From JAMXLO01 sp963776505 (GTDB lineage Bacteria; Pseudomonadota; Alphaproteobacteria; Acetobacterales; Acetobacteraceae): a stretch of DNA of 64,000 nucleotides. Positions 9,544 through 19,220 of this stretch are shown here, piece by piece. A model generated the notes under the pieces. That model had not been told where the DNA came from. It did not search any database and saw only the letters and a program-made list of their open reading frames with translations. Position 1 is the stretch's first letter, and every line of letters begins with the position of its first letter. The stretch covers positions 1-64,000 of the forward strand of contig CAVZNH010000070.1 of the NCBI GenBank assembly GCA_963776505.1, in the 5' to 3' direction. Both the position numbers and the translations under genes were made by a program.

Positions 9544-9577
9544 TACCCCGTTACCGCGCCACTTCATCATCCTTGCT
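9544..9577 (+). repeat. 34-bp direct repeat, copy 2
   Basis: Matches 6920-6953 with two mismatches (TACCCCGTTACCGC, CCACTTCATCAT, CTTGCTG). It sits between the start of the 9046-9507 gene and the end of the sulfotransferase-like gene. Confidence 0.7.
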
Positions 9578-9694
9578 GGTGCCGTCCAGCGCGCTATCGC
9601 GATCTAGGCCGCCGCGCAGCCTGAGAGCGGGCGCTTTGGTGTCAGCCGCGCCAGTCCTTCTCGCTGGGATGAGAGTGACGACTCGCGCGTTCGA

Positions 9695-10390
9695 TCACCC
9701 GAACTGCGACAGACCGGCTGCCATGATGGCTGCGCTGAGTGCTGCGCGGATGGTCTCCAGTCGTTCTGACGACAAGCGTTGCTCGGCCGGTCGCGATTTC
9801 AGATCGGAGATATGCCGGCGGTGAAAGAATGTTCGAGCGTCGTAGTGCGAGAACCCTGCATCGATAACACCTTGCGCCTCGATGGAAAGTGCGTCCGTCT
9901 GCCGTTTTACCGTCGCTTTGTTCAACCGGTGAGTGATCGCAAGAACCTCGGAGGGATAGACAATCGGACAAATAGCGCGGGCGATACGCCACACTGCCAG
10001 CCACGGGCGACGGTCGATTTGTTCGTATGGGATGATCAGAGCCTTTGTTCTCAAATGTTGAAATAAGCAAATCCAGTGTTGCATGACGCCGAGCGCGATG
10101 GGTTCGGGCACCGCATCGAACGCGTCGAACCAACTTGCCATCGCATCCTCGACGCGACGCACCGTCATGAGGATGCGCATTGCTCCGGCCCGAGCCAGGG
10201 CAAGCGACGGTTCGTCAAGGCTGTGGGTCTTGACCAACACATGATCGGCTCCGGCAGAGCGGCCTACCACTCCGACAACATCGTCGCAGGCCTCCTGATA
10301 GACCGCCCCCCGTGCTGACAGGATTTCTCGGGCCACGTTGAAGGAGAACGTCGAGCCGCTTCGCGGCATACCTGCTATAAGAATGATCAC
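9695..10390 (-). CDS. Sulfotransferase-like protein
   Basis: 231 residues, GTG start at 10390. The N-terminus IILIAGMPRSGSTFSFNVA has the 5'-phosphosulfate loop (PRSGST) of PAPS-dependent sulfotransferases. Further on, MRILMTVRRVEDAMASWFDAF fits the 3'-phosphate-binding R...D...S region of the family. It probably transfers sulfate (or binds PAPS) in the cytoplasm; the acceptor cannot be told. The gene is intact and shorter than carbohydrate sulfotransferases, resembling the short sulfotransferase-like proteins often found beside glycan genes, but there are no glycan genes here. Confidence 0.75.
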   Translation of the reverse strand: MIILIAGMPRSGSTFSFNVAREILSARGAVYQEACDDVVGVVGRSAGADHVLVKTHSLDEPSLALARAGAMRILMTVRRVEDAMASWFDAFDAVPEPIALGVMQHWICLFQHLRTKALIIPYEQIDRRPWLAVWRIARAICPIVYPSEVLAITHRLNKATVKRQTDALSIEAQGVIDAGFSHYDARTFFHRRHISDLKSRPAEQRLSSERLETIRAALSAAIMAAGLSQFG

Positions 10391-11191
10391 GGCACGATAC
10401 TCACTTCGACTACACTTGGCCCTGATACGTGTTGGGGTGACGAACCCACGTATCGCATGCGATGGAACTCCTCGCGCCTGCTGACAAGTGTCAAATAATT
10501 TAAGGTTCCGCTCGCCGGCCGCCGAAATCGAGGAAGCACCGTCACCCCAGGTATGACGCTTGTCGGGGTAACAAATTCCAGGACGCGGATGCGCCTGGGC
10601 TTTATTGCCGGGGAGGCGCTTTGCGACCGGGGGGCGAATTGCGCGACATATTGCTGGAGAGGGTCAGCCTTCCGGCATCTGGTGGGCTAAAGCAAACGAG
10701 CCGGATGTCATGTTCCGGCACATTTCCCCACTCTCGCCCCGCTGGTCCCCCCAAGACTGCGGGGTTTTCTTTGCCCCAGCGTCAATCGCGCGCCGGCCGG
10801 CAGCGGGCGCCCTGGTGATTGCGGAGCGCCTTATCCCACGCCAGTCCCTCCACGCGCTCCGCGCGGGCAACAATGACGCCCGCTGCTCTACGGTCGGGGC
10901 CAAGGGGCCGAGGGCATGCAGCACGGCCTCGCACTTCCACAGTTGATCAGCGCTCAGAGCTTCGGCGCGGTCGGCAGTCGCCTGGGTCGGTTCGGAGGCG
11001 CCATCGGCAGCCGCTCCCGTTCCTGTTCAGGGGGGAGCGCTTCGCCTCTCTCAGCCGCCAGTGTCCCGGTTGCTCGTGCTGGCGATGCTGGATTGGCGCA
11101 CTAACCGACACCGCTGTCCAGCGAAGCGGTAAAGCTCGCAGCCGATTTTTATGGCAATTCGCAACGGATTTTGCGATATAGCAAGCTGCTT
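10391..11191. other. Long stretch with no supported gene
   Basis: About 800 bases of overlapping short frames on both strands; none has convincing protein sequence. Features seen: a perfect 12-bp palindrome ATCGCATGCGAT at 10452-10463 in front of the sulfotransferase gene, and a terminator-like hairpin at 10737. A plus-strand frame around 10916-11104 reads PQLISAQSFGAVGSRLG but has no start context. Confidence 0.4.
10737..10768 (+). terminator. Possible Rho-independent terminator
   Basis: CCCCGC (10737-10742) pairs with GCGGGG (10759-10764) around a 16-base loop, followed by TTTTCTTT. The long loop and lack of an upstream gene make this uncertain. Confidence 0.4.
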
Positions 11192-11386
11192 ATGGCGGAC
11201 CAACCCGACTATGCGGTGCGTGCAATCCACGCGGACGAACAAGCAGAACGGGCGGTTTCACCGACGCTCTCAGATCGATGGCGCGCGGTAGCCAAGAGCT
11301 ATCGGGCGCTCGGCCTTCAGCACACCGAGAGGAAATATCAGCGCGAGCTAAACCGAATGCCGAGTGCCAAGGACCGGAATATCTGA
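11192..11386 (+). CDS. Small hypothetical protein (64 aa)
   Basis: From the ATG at 11192: ADQPDYAVRAIHADEQAERA, then LSDRWRAVAKSYRALGLQH and REL. Helical, mixed charge, coding-like. An upstream ATG at 11171 in the same frame is possible. Neither has a strong ribosome binding site. The WRAVAKSYR segment resembles the small helical family of the 4541 gene in general style only. Confidence 0.45.
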   Translation: MADQPDYAVRAIHADEQAERAVSPTLSDRWRAVAKSYRALGLQHTERKYQRELNRMPSAKDRNI

Positions 11387-11509
11387 GGGGCGTCCGTCGC
11401 CGCCCACGGTTGGTGACAACGGCTCCGTCGCGGGCAGGAGAAACTGCCGTGCCGCAGGTGTCAGGTGAAAGTATGATGTCGCGCGAGTAGCTCTAGCGCC
11501 CTCAGCGCG

Positions 11510-11689
11510 TTATCCGCGCGCCGCTCGTGCATCCAAGTCGAGAACAGCGCGCCACGACAACGGCTGTTCGCGTAGCCGTAGCAGTTCCGCGTCGGAGATG
11601 GCGCCAGCCCGCACCAGTCGCATGCACTCGAAGCGCGCTTGCTCTTCGGTCTGATCGCTGGGTGGGGGGCGGAATCGATAGCTCGGCAC
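11510..11689 (-). CDS. Small hypothetical protein (59 aa)
   Basis: GTG start at 11689: PSYRFRPPPSDQTEEQARF, ECMRLVRAGAISDAELLRL, REQPLSWRAVLDLDARAA. Coding-like composition, no recognised family, no clear ribosome binding site. It may be the C-terminal part of a longer minus-strand gene disrupted upstream, because coding-like sequence (VVRRSSFPELQLAVATTVAL) is visible in another frame just before it. Confidence 0.4.
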   Translation of the reverse strand: MPSYRFRPPPSDQTEEQARFECMRLVRAGAISDAELLRLREQPLSWRAVLDLDARAARG

Positions 11690-11824
11690 GTCGGGCGATT
11701 AGCGCGACCGTCGTTGCCACCGCAAGCTGCAATTCGGGAAAGGAAGAACGCCGAACCACTGTTTGGTCGGGCAGAGCGTACTGGTGCTGGGTTGCCAAAT
11801 GCCAGGGCGTTCGCCAGGAAAAGA

Positions 11825-12070
11825 TCAGTGTGTCTCTTTGCGGCGCATGTCGCGCATCAGGTTCACCTTGAGCTTCACATCGTCCGTAAGCTGCTTGAGC
11901 ATTTTGCGCGGGTTGTCCTGGTCGAGCAGCAGGTTGGCGATGAATGACGTGAGCGTCTGCCAATCGCTATAGCCTTGCTCTTTGACGTGCTCCAGGGTCT
12001 TGATCATGTCGAAGATGACAGTGCGCTCGTATGCTGCCTGCTCTTCAGGGATTGGTCGGAGGATTGGCAT
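11825..12070 (-). CDS. Small hypothetical protein (81 aa)
   Basis: Starts MPILRPIPEEQAAYERTVIF and continues DMIKTLEHVKEQGYSD, LTSFIANLLLDQDNPRKML and KQLTDDVKLKVNLMRDMRRK. Mostly helical and soluble. No domain recognised. Intact. It diverges from the 12174 small gene, with about 100 bases between them. Confidence 0.55.
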   Translation of the reverse strand: MPILRPIPEEQAAYERTVIFDMIKTLEHVKEQGYSDWQTLTSFIANLLLDQDNPRKMLKQLTDDVKLKVNLMRDMRRKETH

Positions 12071-12173
12071 CGGCTATTTATGAGTTGACTGTCTTCGACA
12101 TCCATTACGATTCCGATTGACAGATTGAATTCCGTGAGAACCTGACCGCTTAGCAACCAAGCGAAGAGGCAAC

Positions 12174-12317
12174 ATGAAGACTTATAGAGCCTTCGTCACC
12201 CTCCCCAATATTGGTCAGACACCCGTTACCGTCGAGGCCCGCAGCACCTACGAAGCGAAGACAAAGCTTGAAGCCATGTATGGCAAGGGCAACGTCACCA
12301 ATCCATACGAGGTATAG
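12174..12317 (+). CDS. Very small hypothetical protein (47 aa)
   Basis: ATG at 12174 with a GAAGAGG ribosome binding site 4 bases upstream. Reads MKTYRAFVTLPNIGQTPVTV, EARSTYEAKTKLEAMYGKG, NVTNPYEV. The alternating beta-strand/helix pattern (a V-V strand, then S-YEAK-K-EAMYG) looks like a compact folded domain of the kind seen in small mobile-element proteins. Function unknown. Confidence 0.65.
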   Translation: MKTYRAFVTLPNIGQTPVTVEARSTYEAKTKLEAMYGKGNVTNPYEV

Positions 12318-12352
12318 CCCGTGAGTGTACGGCGAGGACCGGTCCAATGGAG

Positions 12353-12793
12353 CTAACTGGCCAAGTTGTTTATTGCGTAGGCGCATCTGTCGATCGCGTC
12401 GGCAGCAGGAGCATTCTCTCCTACCATCGTGGCCAGTTTTTCATCAGCGATGAACTTCTTGATAGCATCGTCTTTATACGGCAACGCTTTAAACTCCGCG
12501 AGCTTGGCCGCCGCATCTGGTCTTTGTTGAAATCTTACTGTGCAGACAACTGCCCTTAAGGCGACGAGTCCTTCTGCGCCCTGCTCCCGTGCCCGTTCGA
12601 CAACCGCTTGGGTCGTCAGCCAGCCTAGCGAGGTTACGACGATTATTGTGATCGCACTCGCGATCACAGCGCTCCAAACGATGTCCGTTATCCTCCGGAT
12701 CGTCGCTCGACGATGCCGCGCTCCTTCCTCTCCCCGTTCTCTCAAGGCATCTCGTTGTATTCTATCGGCATCCCTCTGTTCTGGGGGAGTCAT
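12353..12793 (-). CDS. Single-pass membrane protein with helical C-terminal domain
   Basis: 146 residues from the ATG at 12793. The N-terminal 35 residues are charged (PPEQRDADRIQRDALRERGE), then a membrane segment at about 45-65 (AVIASAITIIVVTSLGWL), then an alanine-rich helical domain with two cysteines (VVCTVRFQQRP, DRCAYAINNL). Seen from the pattern: cytoplasmic head, one membrane anchor, external domain. No family recognised. Confidence 0.6.
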   Translation of the reverse strand: MTPPEQRDADRIQRDALRERGEEGARHRRATIRRITDIVWSAVIASAITIIVVTSLGWLTTQAVVERAREQGAEGLVALRAVVCTVRFQQRPDAAAKLAEFKALPYKDDAIKKFIADEKLATMVGENAPAADAIDRCAYAINNLAS

Positions 12794-13130
12794 CTTACGG
12801 TCCCTCCGTGCGATCTCTGACGATGCATATCCGTGAAAACCCGAAGACGGTCTGACGATTATACCCCTGAGCCTTTCACGCTCGGTGGCGCAGACAAAGT
12901 GCACAAGGCGTTGTCGCGTGCAATGACTTAGATCAATGGACTGGCATGCTTGTCCCCAGTTCTGATGTGGCGGCTTCTACCGCGTGCGACAGGGAGGACG
13001 ACCCACGGAGGGTGGTCGTCGTCGTCGTGGTTGAAACCCCGCAGACTTGTCCAGCCGTCAAGCGGGTGCTCGGCTGCGACAGAGGGGTCCGCTATCCACC
13101 CGAAGCTGTCATCGGACCGGGCTGCTGGTA

Positions 13131-14319
13131 TCATACCCGAATACCCGGTAATCGTAATCGAGCGCACAATGGCAGCGCCAGCAGACAGAGCGCGGCCATG
13201 ACGAGAAACGCGGTTCCGCCCATCCAACCATATAGCAGGCCGGAAGCCAGGGTCAGCACGGCTGTAGCCAACCCTATGCACAGTGTGCCGTAAATGGCTT
13301 GTGCTGTTGCAGCCAAACGGAGTGGTACAACCCGCACTATCACCTGCATGGCTGCCAAGTGCAGCAGTGCGAATGTGAACCCATGCAGCGGCTGAATGAA
13401 CGCCAAGATGACTGGCGAGGTGGTGAACGCCGCAACAGTCCAACGGATGATCCCGGCCACCGCAGCCAGGGCGATTGCCCCACCAGGGGCGAACAGACGA
13501 ATCAATCGCGGTCCGATCAATAGGAAAACCAGCACCTCCGACAACACGGACTCGGACCAGAGGGCGCTGACGACCGGCAATCCGACTCCTGCTGCACGCC
13601 AACGAATTACCGAAAACGAATTGTGCAAGCGCGTGGCTGCCCTCGACCAGGGCTGCGATTATGAGCAAGAGACGGAAAGCGGGTATTTGCAGGAGGGAGG
13701 CCCAGTCCCGCGTTGTCGAGCGTGCAAGATTATTAGACAGGGTGGGTGCTGCCGGAATCTTGGGAAGCAACAGAGCGGCAGCGCCGCCAATACCAAGCAG
13801 CGTTCCGCTGAACCAGACTATGCTCGCCAGACCATTACCGCTGGCCGCCCAGCCACTCAGCATCGTGCCGACTATGAATGCAGCGGAGCCAGACGCGCGC
13901 AGCCATCCATATTCGAACCGTCTCCCCTCGCCGGATTCGCTCATGCGTGCCGCAGTTGTCGCAAGCGCATCGGAGAGTGGCACTATCGGAGCTAACATCG
14001 CCGCCTGGACGAGCGCCACCAGGAGCAAGCCCGCAAAGCCTTGTATCATCACGTAGCCCAACCCAGCGACCGCCGCCACGAGGGCACACGCGCAGAGCGT
14101 CAACGTGTGCCGTCGTAGCCGATCAGCGACGTGACCGACCGCAGGCCCGGCAAAAACACGGATCGCAGTGGAGGCAGCGAGGACGATGCCGATTTCCTCG
14201 GCGCGCAACCCCTGCTCGCGAAGCAACGCTGGCAGGAATGGCGACTGCACACCGAACGCCGCATAGAGGAGAGCATAGACAGCCAGAAATGTCGGCAGGG
14301 TGGGCGGCCTATGGCGCAT
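13131..14319 (-). CDS. MFS transporter, HcaT/phenylpropionate permease-like (frameshift near 13630)
   Basis: About 395 residues. The first 230 are in one frame: TFLAVYALLYAAFGVQSPFL, RVFAGPAVGHVADRLRRHTL (the loop 2-3 MFS motif), then VEGSHAL. The rest is in another frame, starting HNSFSVIRWRAAGVG and continuing with five to six membrane segments ending LPLCARLRLPGIRV. The GSHA...F--I-WRAAG- junction is typical of MFS_1_like permeases, so one gene is broken by a single indel. Substrate unknown; the family includes 3-phenylpropionate and xanthosine-type carriers. Confidence 0.7.
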
Positions 14320-14348
14320 AAAGCTCAGGCTATGATGAGGCGCAGCCT

Positions 14349-14909
14349 CTAGTAGGGCCGATAGCCGATGACGTTCCCCGGCGGATCATAGTTGCACACC
14401 CAAATCTCCCGGCGAGGAGCGTCGGCGACGGCGCAGCCTACAGCGCGTGTTTTGCTCCACACAATCTGCGTGTAATGGCCGCAGACCCCGGAGCATGAAT
14501 TGCTGCGAATATCGTATCCCCGTGCTTCCTTGGCCCAGAGATCGACAACCTCGGAGGGCGTCGCGGTCCCACCGGATATCGTATAGATGTTCTCGCCATA
14601 ACGGTTGTTCGGGCGATGGCTCAAGCCGCCCGTGGCAATCAGATGGTTGGCCCAGTCTTGCGCCACCTCGGCAAGTTGATCCGACCAGACCAGCGGCGGG
14701 ACGCCCACGCGGGCGCGGATAGCGTTGTGTGCGTCCAGCATCGCCTGTGGCATCGACGGAGGCGGCTGGCCTTGGACAGGCGAAGCGGACGGGCCACCGT
14801 TTGGCGGATAGCTCGGAGTATATGGCGCGTAACTGTAAGGGTATTGTGCGAGTGCGCTGGTCGAGACGGCGAGACAGAACAGGACGAGGAGTGAGCGCAC
14901 GACATCCAT
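14349..14909 (-). CDS. Secreted CAP (SCP/PR-1-like) domain protein
   Basis: 186 residues. A signal peptide (VVRSLLVLFCLAVSTSALAQ, cleavage after ALA) is followed by a proline/tyrosine-rich spacer, then the CAP domain: LDAHNAIRARVGVPPLVWS, VAQDWANHL, SHRPNNRYGENIY, VCGHYTQIVWSKTRAVGC and WVCNYDPPGNVIG. The histidines and glutamates of the CAP cavity are present (GENI, GHYTQ). It would be exported to the periplasm or outside. CAP proteins have varied roles, so none is assigned here. Intact, and 29 bases downstream of the MFS start. Confidence 0.88.
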   Translation of the reverse strand: MDVVRSLLVLFCLAVSTSALAQYPYSYAPYTPSYPPNGGPSASPVQGQPPPSMPQAMLDAHNAIRARVGVPPLVWSDQLAEVAQDWANHLIATGGLSHRPNNRYGENIYTISGGTATPSEVVDLWAKEARGYDIRSNSCSGVCGHYTQIVWSKTRAVGCAVADAPRREIWVCNYDPPGNVIGYRPY

Positions 14910-14947
14910 CCACGTGCGGGCGTAAGGTTACCAGTCCAGCAGCATAT

Positions 14948-15136
14948 CTACTTGGGTCGCCGGACCGGATTTCGACGCTCCCGCGCCACCTTCTGTTGCA
15001 CCCTCACGAGGGCGGCAGCATTTCTCATGCGCTGGGTCGCGATTGCTACATCGGATTCTTTGCGAGGCGTTTGTATGGGTTCGAAGGACTGTGCGACGTG
15101 AGTGCTGTCCTGTTGGTGTTCCTGGCGATCCCCCAT
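14948..15136 (-). CDS. Small basic hypothetical protein (62 aa)
   Basis: GDRQEHQQDSTHVAQSFEPI, then ATQRMRNAAALVRVQQKVAR, ERRNPVRRPK. The C-terminal half is an amphipathic basic helix. There is only a weak ribosome binding site, and an alternative frame on the same strand is similar in length, so support is modest. Confidence 0.35.
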   Translation of the reverse strand: MGDRQEHQQDSTHVAQSFEPIQTPRKESDVAIATQRMRNAAALVRVQQKVARERRNPVRRPK

Positions 15137-15264
15137 GCGCCATTCTACTCAGCATTGCGGACGGAAGCTATGCGCAGACCCTACTTCGTGTCGCACGATT
15201 TCGCGCGGTAGCGGCCAGGAGGAAACCGTGCGGCGACTCTGAGTGGGGTCTTCGGATATAAACC

Positions 15265-15748
15265 CTACTGAGGCACCCGCAGGGCGATGTGGGATACCAG
15301 CAGCCATGCGTTGCCGCGCTCTTCGGAAACGTCCAGACTCCCAGGTGGGGGCGTTCCAGAGCAAAAGCAACACCCGCTTTCGTTTTGCCTACGACGGTCA
15401 CCATGCCCGTCGCCCACGCCACATTGCCTTTAACCTGAATATAAGGTCCATCCGCCTGTGCATCTTTCAGTCCCGCCAGTGAGGCGAACGCTGCCTTCCC
15501 CATTCCTTCATGACGGCATCCCAGCCAACGGAAATGCTCTTGTCCCTCTGATTGATCAAAATCACCGTGTCATCATGCGCCCACAGCGGGTCCAATTTTG
15601 ATCATATAGAGCAATTCGATTGCGGCATGATATGCGTTGGATTGCGGTCTTGATGTCGGATTCCTGAGCGTAGCTCTTTCCGTTGGCGGCGAGCAGGACG
15701 ACGGCGGAGAATGCCTCCGGTCAGCGCGAGCAAGGTGCGTCGGTTCAT
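15265..15748 (-). CDS. SnoaL/DUF4440-like (NTF2 fold) protein, several frameshifts
   Basis: Coding-like pieces in successive frames: NRRTLLALTGG at the start (signal-like), then DDTVILINQRDKSISVGWD and AVMKEW, GLKDAQADGPYIQVKGNVAW, TGMVTVVGKTKAGVAFALER, and finally RGNAWLLVSHIALRVPQ before a TAG at 15265. The pattern (V-G--AW--G ... HLG-WTF ... G-AWLLVSH) is that of small NTF2-fold proteins with SnoaL/DUF4440 domains. At least four single-base breaks are needed. Its start overlaps the end of the serine recombinase by 4 bases. Function unknown. Confidence 0.55.
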
Positions 15749-16445
15749 GCTATGCCTCCCAAGTGCGTTAAACCGGGTCTGGCCCAGCCCTGTGGAACGC
15801 CATAAGCATGCGGATCGACGGCGCCATCCTCGGCAGTCAGGACGGAGGTGCAAGGTGCCAATGCGGACTTAATCCGGCTGCACGAAGCTGGCGATAGCCC
15901 GGCCAGCCGCGCCACCTGACGGACGCCTTTGCCAGCAGCCAATCCCTGCTTTGCTCTCTCGACCTTGGAGGCGGAGATTGGAGGGCGACCAAACCGACTG
16001 ATGCTGCACGTGCGGCCGCCTGCCCACGCAGAATTCGTTCGCGACGCGACTGGCGCAGGTGGAGCGCCATCATTTCCGCGAGGTCGAAGAGCGACAGACC
16101 GTTGCTGGTTGCTGTGTCGAGACGCTGCTCGTGCAAATACAACCCAACACTGGAAGCTCGGCACATCTCCATGAAGCCGACCAAATCGGCCAGCGAGCGG
16201 CCCAGACGGTCGATACTGTACAGCATTACCCTATCCACGGTACCCGAGCGGATAGCTTCGAGCAATGCCATTTGGCCGGGTCGCCGGTCGCGTCCCTTCT
16301 TCGTTGTCGTCGGTCTGTCGATGAACACCTTGGCGACCAGCCAGCCATTGTCGGCCGCGATTGTCCGTAGGCTGGCGAGTTGCTCGTCGGCGGATAGCGG
16401 ACAATCAGGTGATGAACGAGCGTAAATGACTGCGCTTATGGACAT
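15745..16445 (-). CDS. Serine recombinase (resolvase/invertase), frameshift near 16000
   Basis: About 232 residues. The catalytic N-terminal domain reads SISAVIYARSSPDCPLSADE (serine at ARSS), LASLRTIAADNGW, VMLYSIDRLGRSLADLVGF and GLYLHEQRLDTATSNGL. After one frameshift the helix-turn-helix end is visible: FGRPPISASKVERAKQGL, GVRQVARLAGLSPASCSRI. It would cut and rejoin DNA through a 5'-phosphoserine at resolution or inversion sites. It differs in sequence from the two fragments at 430 and 1325. In this copy the frameshift would separate the catalytic and DNA-binding parts. Confidence 0.8.
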
Positions 16446-16599
16446 GCAAAAATCGTATCACGGAATCTAGTTCTGACAAGAGAATATTCAGCGAAAGCAG
16501 AACTTGGGTGTTTATAGGCGTCGAAAATCTACGAAGAATTGGTGTCATTCGCGATCAGATGCCGTAAGCGCTCTGACACGAATTCTTCGGGATCGAAAC

Positions 16600-16920
16600 T
16601 CACAGGATCACCTGGACCACATTCCCCCTCGGTAAGCTCGTCCAAAAGCGAAGGGCAGCATCATCGGCGACGAAGAAGTGGAGCCGCCATCCACCCTCCG
16701 GGTCGGGTTCCATGTGGTGCAGAAAGCGGTGATGGCCATGCTCGACCAGGAGCCTGCGTAGTCGGTCACGGGAAGCGTATGCAGCCCGGCTGTCTGCCCG
16801 CCTCGCCTTCGCCATCGCCCACCAGTCCGTGGGCGGCCCCTCCGGCCGCTCGGATGCCGGAATACGGACGGTGCGGAAATTGGCCAGAAGAGTGGCGGCA
16901 AGGGCGGCGAGGTCGGTCAT
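16600..16920 (-). CDS. Hypothetical protein (106 aa)
   Basis: Reads TDLAALAATLLANFRTVRIP, PTDWWAMAKARRADSRAAYA, RLLVEHGHHRFLHHMEPDPE, GWRLHFFVADDAALRFWTS. Mixed alpha/beta, soluble, histidine-rich middle. Coding composition is good throughout with no frameshift. No family recognised; the recombinase gene lies 155 bases downstream on the same strand. Confidence 0.5.
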   Translation of the reverse strand: MTDLAALAATLLANFRTVRIPASERPEGPPTDWWAMAKARRADSRAAYASRDRLRRLLVEHGHHRFLHHMEPDPEGGWRLHFFVADDAALRFWTSLPRGNVVQVIL

Positions 16921-17061
16921 CTTACCGGTATTTAGCCGCGGTGGCCCCGAAAACCGTGTTCCAAAACTATAGATCGCCGATTTTCGGGTCGGGTGGGCGA
17001 CCGTGGTCGGATTGGTGCAGCCCCCGGCGTCCCTGGCCGTCTGGGAAGCTCCGGGCGAGGT

Positions 17062-17690
17062 CTAGCATAACCGCCTCGCAATGCTCCCCTCGCCGCTGCG
17101 ACGCCCCCTGCAAGCTGGCGGGCCGGGACAGCCGAAGTGCTGGTCACTTGTGACCCGGCTACCGAACGGTCGGCGCAGAACTGCGAACTGGTTAGTCCGG
17201 CGACATATCCTTGGCGATGTGGCGAATGACGAATTCGCCAGCGAAAGCTCCCCTTTATCGTCGATGCAGAACATGAGAGCTTGGCAGGAATATCTCCATA
17301 GGCATTTGAGAGCACGCACGAACCGAGGCCAACGAGATCATTGGTCTCACCATTGATGGTGAGATAAAGTTTGTATACGGAGAAAGTGTTAGTGCCACCA
17401 TTCTGACTTTCGTGCCTCAGATTGGCTCCCGAGAAGGACATGACCCAGGGCTTGGAATTGCCTTGCGAGTTTATGGCGAACGCATACCCAAGTGTTCCGT
17501 TGTTTGACCTAATCGCAGTAACCTGATCAGAGCACACTGCTGGATCGGTCAATACGTCCATCAGCATCACCTTGGTGCATTCGCCGGTCAGCGTTTCGAA
17601 TTTGCTTTGTTGGCTGCCAACGTCTGCGGAGGCCGTCTCGGCCGCCACGAAGAATCCGATGGCAATCGACTACCTTCGATGTGGTCACCA
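17062..17690 (-). CDS. Secreted hypothetical protein, frameshifts at both ends
   Basis: A signal-like start (VTTSKV, then after a frameshift SIAIGFFVAAETASA followed by DVGSQQ) precedes a mature domain: ETLTGECTKVMLMDVLTD, AVCSDQVTAIRSNNGTLGYA, KPWVMSFSGANLRHES, TFSVYKLYLTINGETNDLVG, GSCVLSNAYGDIPAKLSC. Four cysteines suggest disulfides in the periplasm. After about 17240 the coding sequence moves to another frame (IDDKGELSLANSSFATSP). Family unknown. Confidence 0.5.
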
Positions 17691-17761
17691 TACATCGCTG
17701 CGGATGCCAATGGGTTTCAACGCGATGCTTCATCTTGCCCGTCTAACACGCTCGCCAGCGT

Positions 17762-18495
17762 TCAGAGAAGACCGCGCTCACGAGAATTCGGCGTTCCACC
17801 TCTAGCGTCCAATCGATAGCCCTGGCTATCAGTGATGAGCAATTGGGGCTTTGCTGGGTAGTCCTCAATTTTGGTGCGTAAGCGATAGATGTGCGTCTCT
17901 AACGTGTGAGTGGCAACCGCAGAATTGTAACCCCAGACCTCATGCAAGAGCTTTTGGCGGTCCACAGAGCGAGCATGCGCCCGATAGAGGTATTTCAGTA
18001 TTCCCACTTCCTTTTCGGTTAGCCTGATGCGCCTCATGGTGATCGAGTGCTGTAACAACTTCCTCGCCGGGTGGAAAAGGTAGGGCCAACCGGGAATGCC
18101 GCATCGACACTGCTCTCGAAGCCGCGCAGATGTGCGCGAAGACGTGCAAGCAGTTCGTTGGTACGAAATGGTTTGGCAATATAGTCGTTGGCGCCTGCCT
18201 CCAAGCCGCGAATTATATCGTCCTCGCCATCCGAGGCGGTGAGGACGATGATGGGCATCTTATGCCCCTCGCGCCTAATCCTGGCACAAAAGTCAGACCC
18301 ATCACCATCAGGCATTCCAACATCGAGGATCATCGCGCCGATGCAAACGTTATCATCGCTCAATAACGTCTCCGCTTCCTGAAGTGTGCCAGCAGCGGCG
18401 ACCGTAACACCAAAGTCCTCTTCAAGCCGATGGGTCAACATTGCACACGTTTCTGCGTCGTCTTCGACGACAAGGATCGTCCTTCCCGCCAGCAT
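17762..18495 (-). CDS. OmpR/PhoB-type response regulator (frameshift near 18060)
   Basis: Receiver domain first: GRTILVVEDDAETCAMLTHR (acidic pair), AMILDVGMPDGDGSDF (phospho-acceptor Asp in LDVGM), IIVLTASDG, NDYIAKPFRTNELLARLRAH. After a frameshift comes a winged-helix effector domain: RIRLTEKEVGILKYLYRAH, DRQKLLHEVWGYNSAVATHT, LETHIYRLRTKIED, LLITDSQGYRLDA. It is a DNA-binding two-component regulator; no histidine kinase gene was seen nearby, so its partner is unknown. The closest family by layout is OmpR. Confidence 0.8.
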
Positions 18496-19220
18496 AGCTC
18501 ATTTCCGGATATTTGGTCCGGTATCAGCAGGTTCCGCGACGAGGCGGTCAATCTGTCACTTCGGTCAAATGCTACGACCTCAAGACGATCCGTTTGGTCA
18601 TATCCCCATCGTCCAATATCCTGATACCGCGCAGGGGCATCGATGGATTAGGGCAAGTGGTACGGCTGGGGCTTGATGGCAACGGTCCGAGGACCCGGTT
18701 GGCAGTAATGACAAGGAAGGGCGTACTGCTGGGACAATATCCGTGCCTTGCACAACCACACCGCTGCCCGACTGCTCCTCACAAAAAAGTCCCGCCCAGA
18801 GTGAGCGGGGGAAGTCACGCGACAGACCCAACCTTGTCCGGCCCGGTTACCGTAGCTGCAATGAACGGTCCGTGTCACGGATGAAATGATGCCGATGTAA
18901 CGGCCCCACTGATGGCGTTGCGACGGCGGCGAGCTACGCCTTGCAGCACATTTGCGAAGCCGCCCCGACCTTTCCACGGGGCGGCGTCCCTTACTCGCCG
19001 CCCCAGTTCGCTGGGGCGGTCTCTTTCTCGCGCCTCTATCGTGTCCGATTGCATCGCGTCAAGCGACCGGCCTGACGGCAATCATCCCCTCGTCGTGCAA
19101 TACCGCACGACGCTCTGCACGCCGCGCGAGTGATGCAGCAAGCGAACCGACGCTGCGGGCGAGTAGCTCTCCGATGGCGAGAATAGCGATCAGGTTCGAG
19201 GAACCTGATCGCTGTGTTCC
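18496..19220. other. Long stretch with no supported gene
   Basis: Only short overlapping frames between the response regulator start and the secreted protein end. Two strong GC hairpins lie at 18958-18985 and 18998-19019. Confidence 0.4.
18998..19030 (+). terminator. Hairpin with UUCG loop, possible terminator
   Basis: Perfect 9-bp stem CCGCCCCAG (18998-19006) and CTGGGGCGG (19011-19019) closed by a TTCG tetraloop, followed by TCTCTTTCTC. Another GC stem (GCCGCCCCG with CGGGGCGGC) lies just before it at 18958-18985. No clear gene ends here. Confidence 0.5.
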
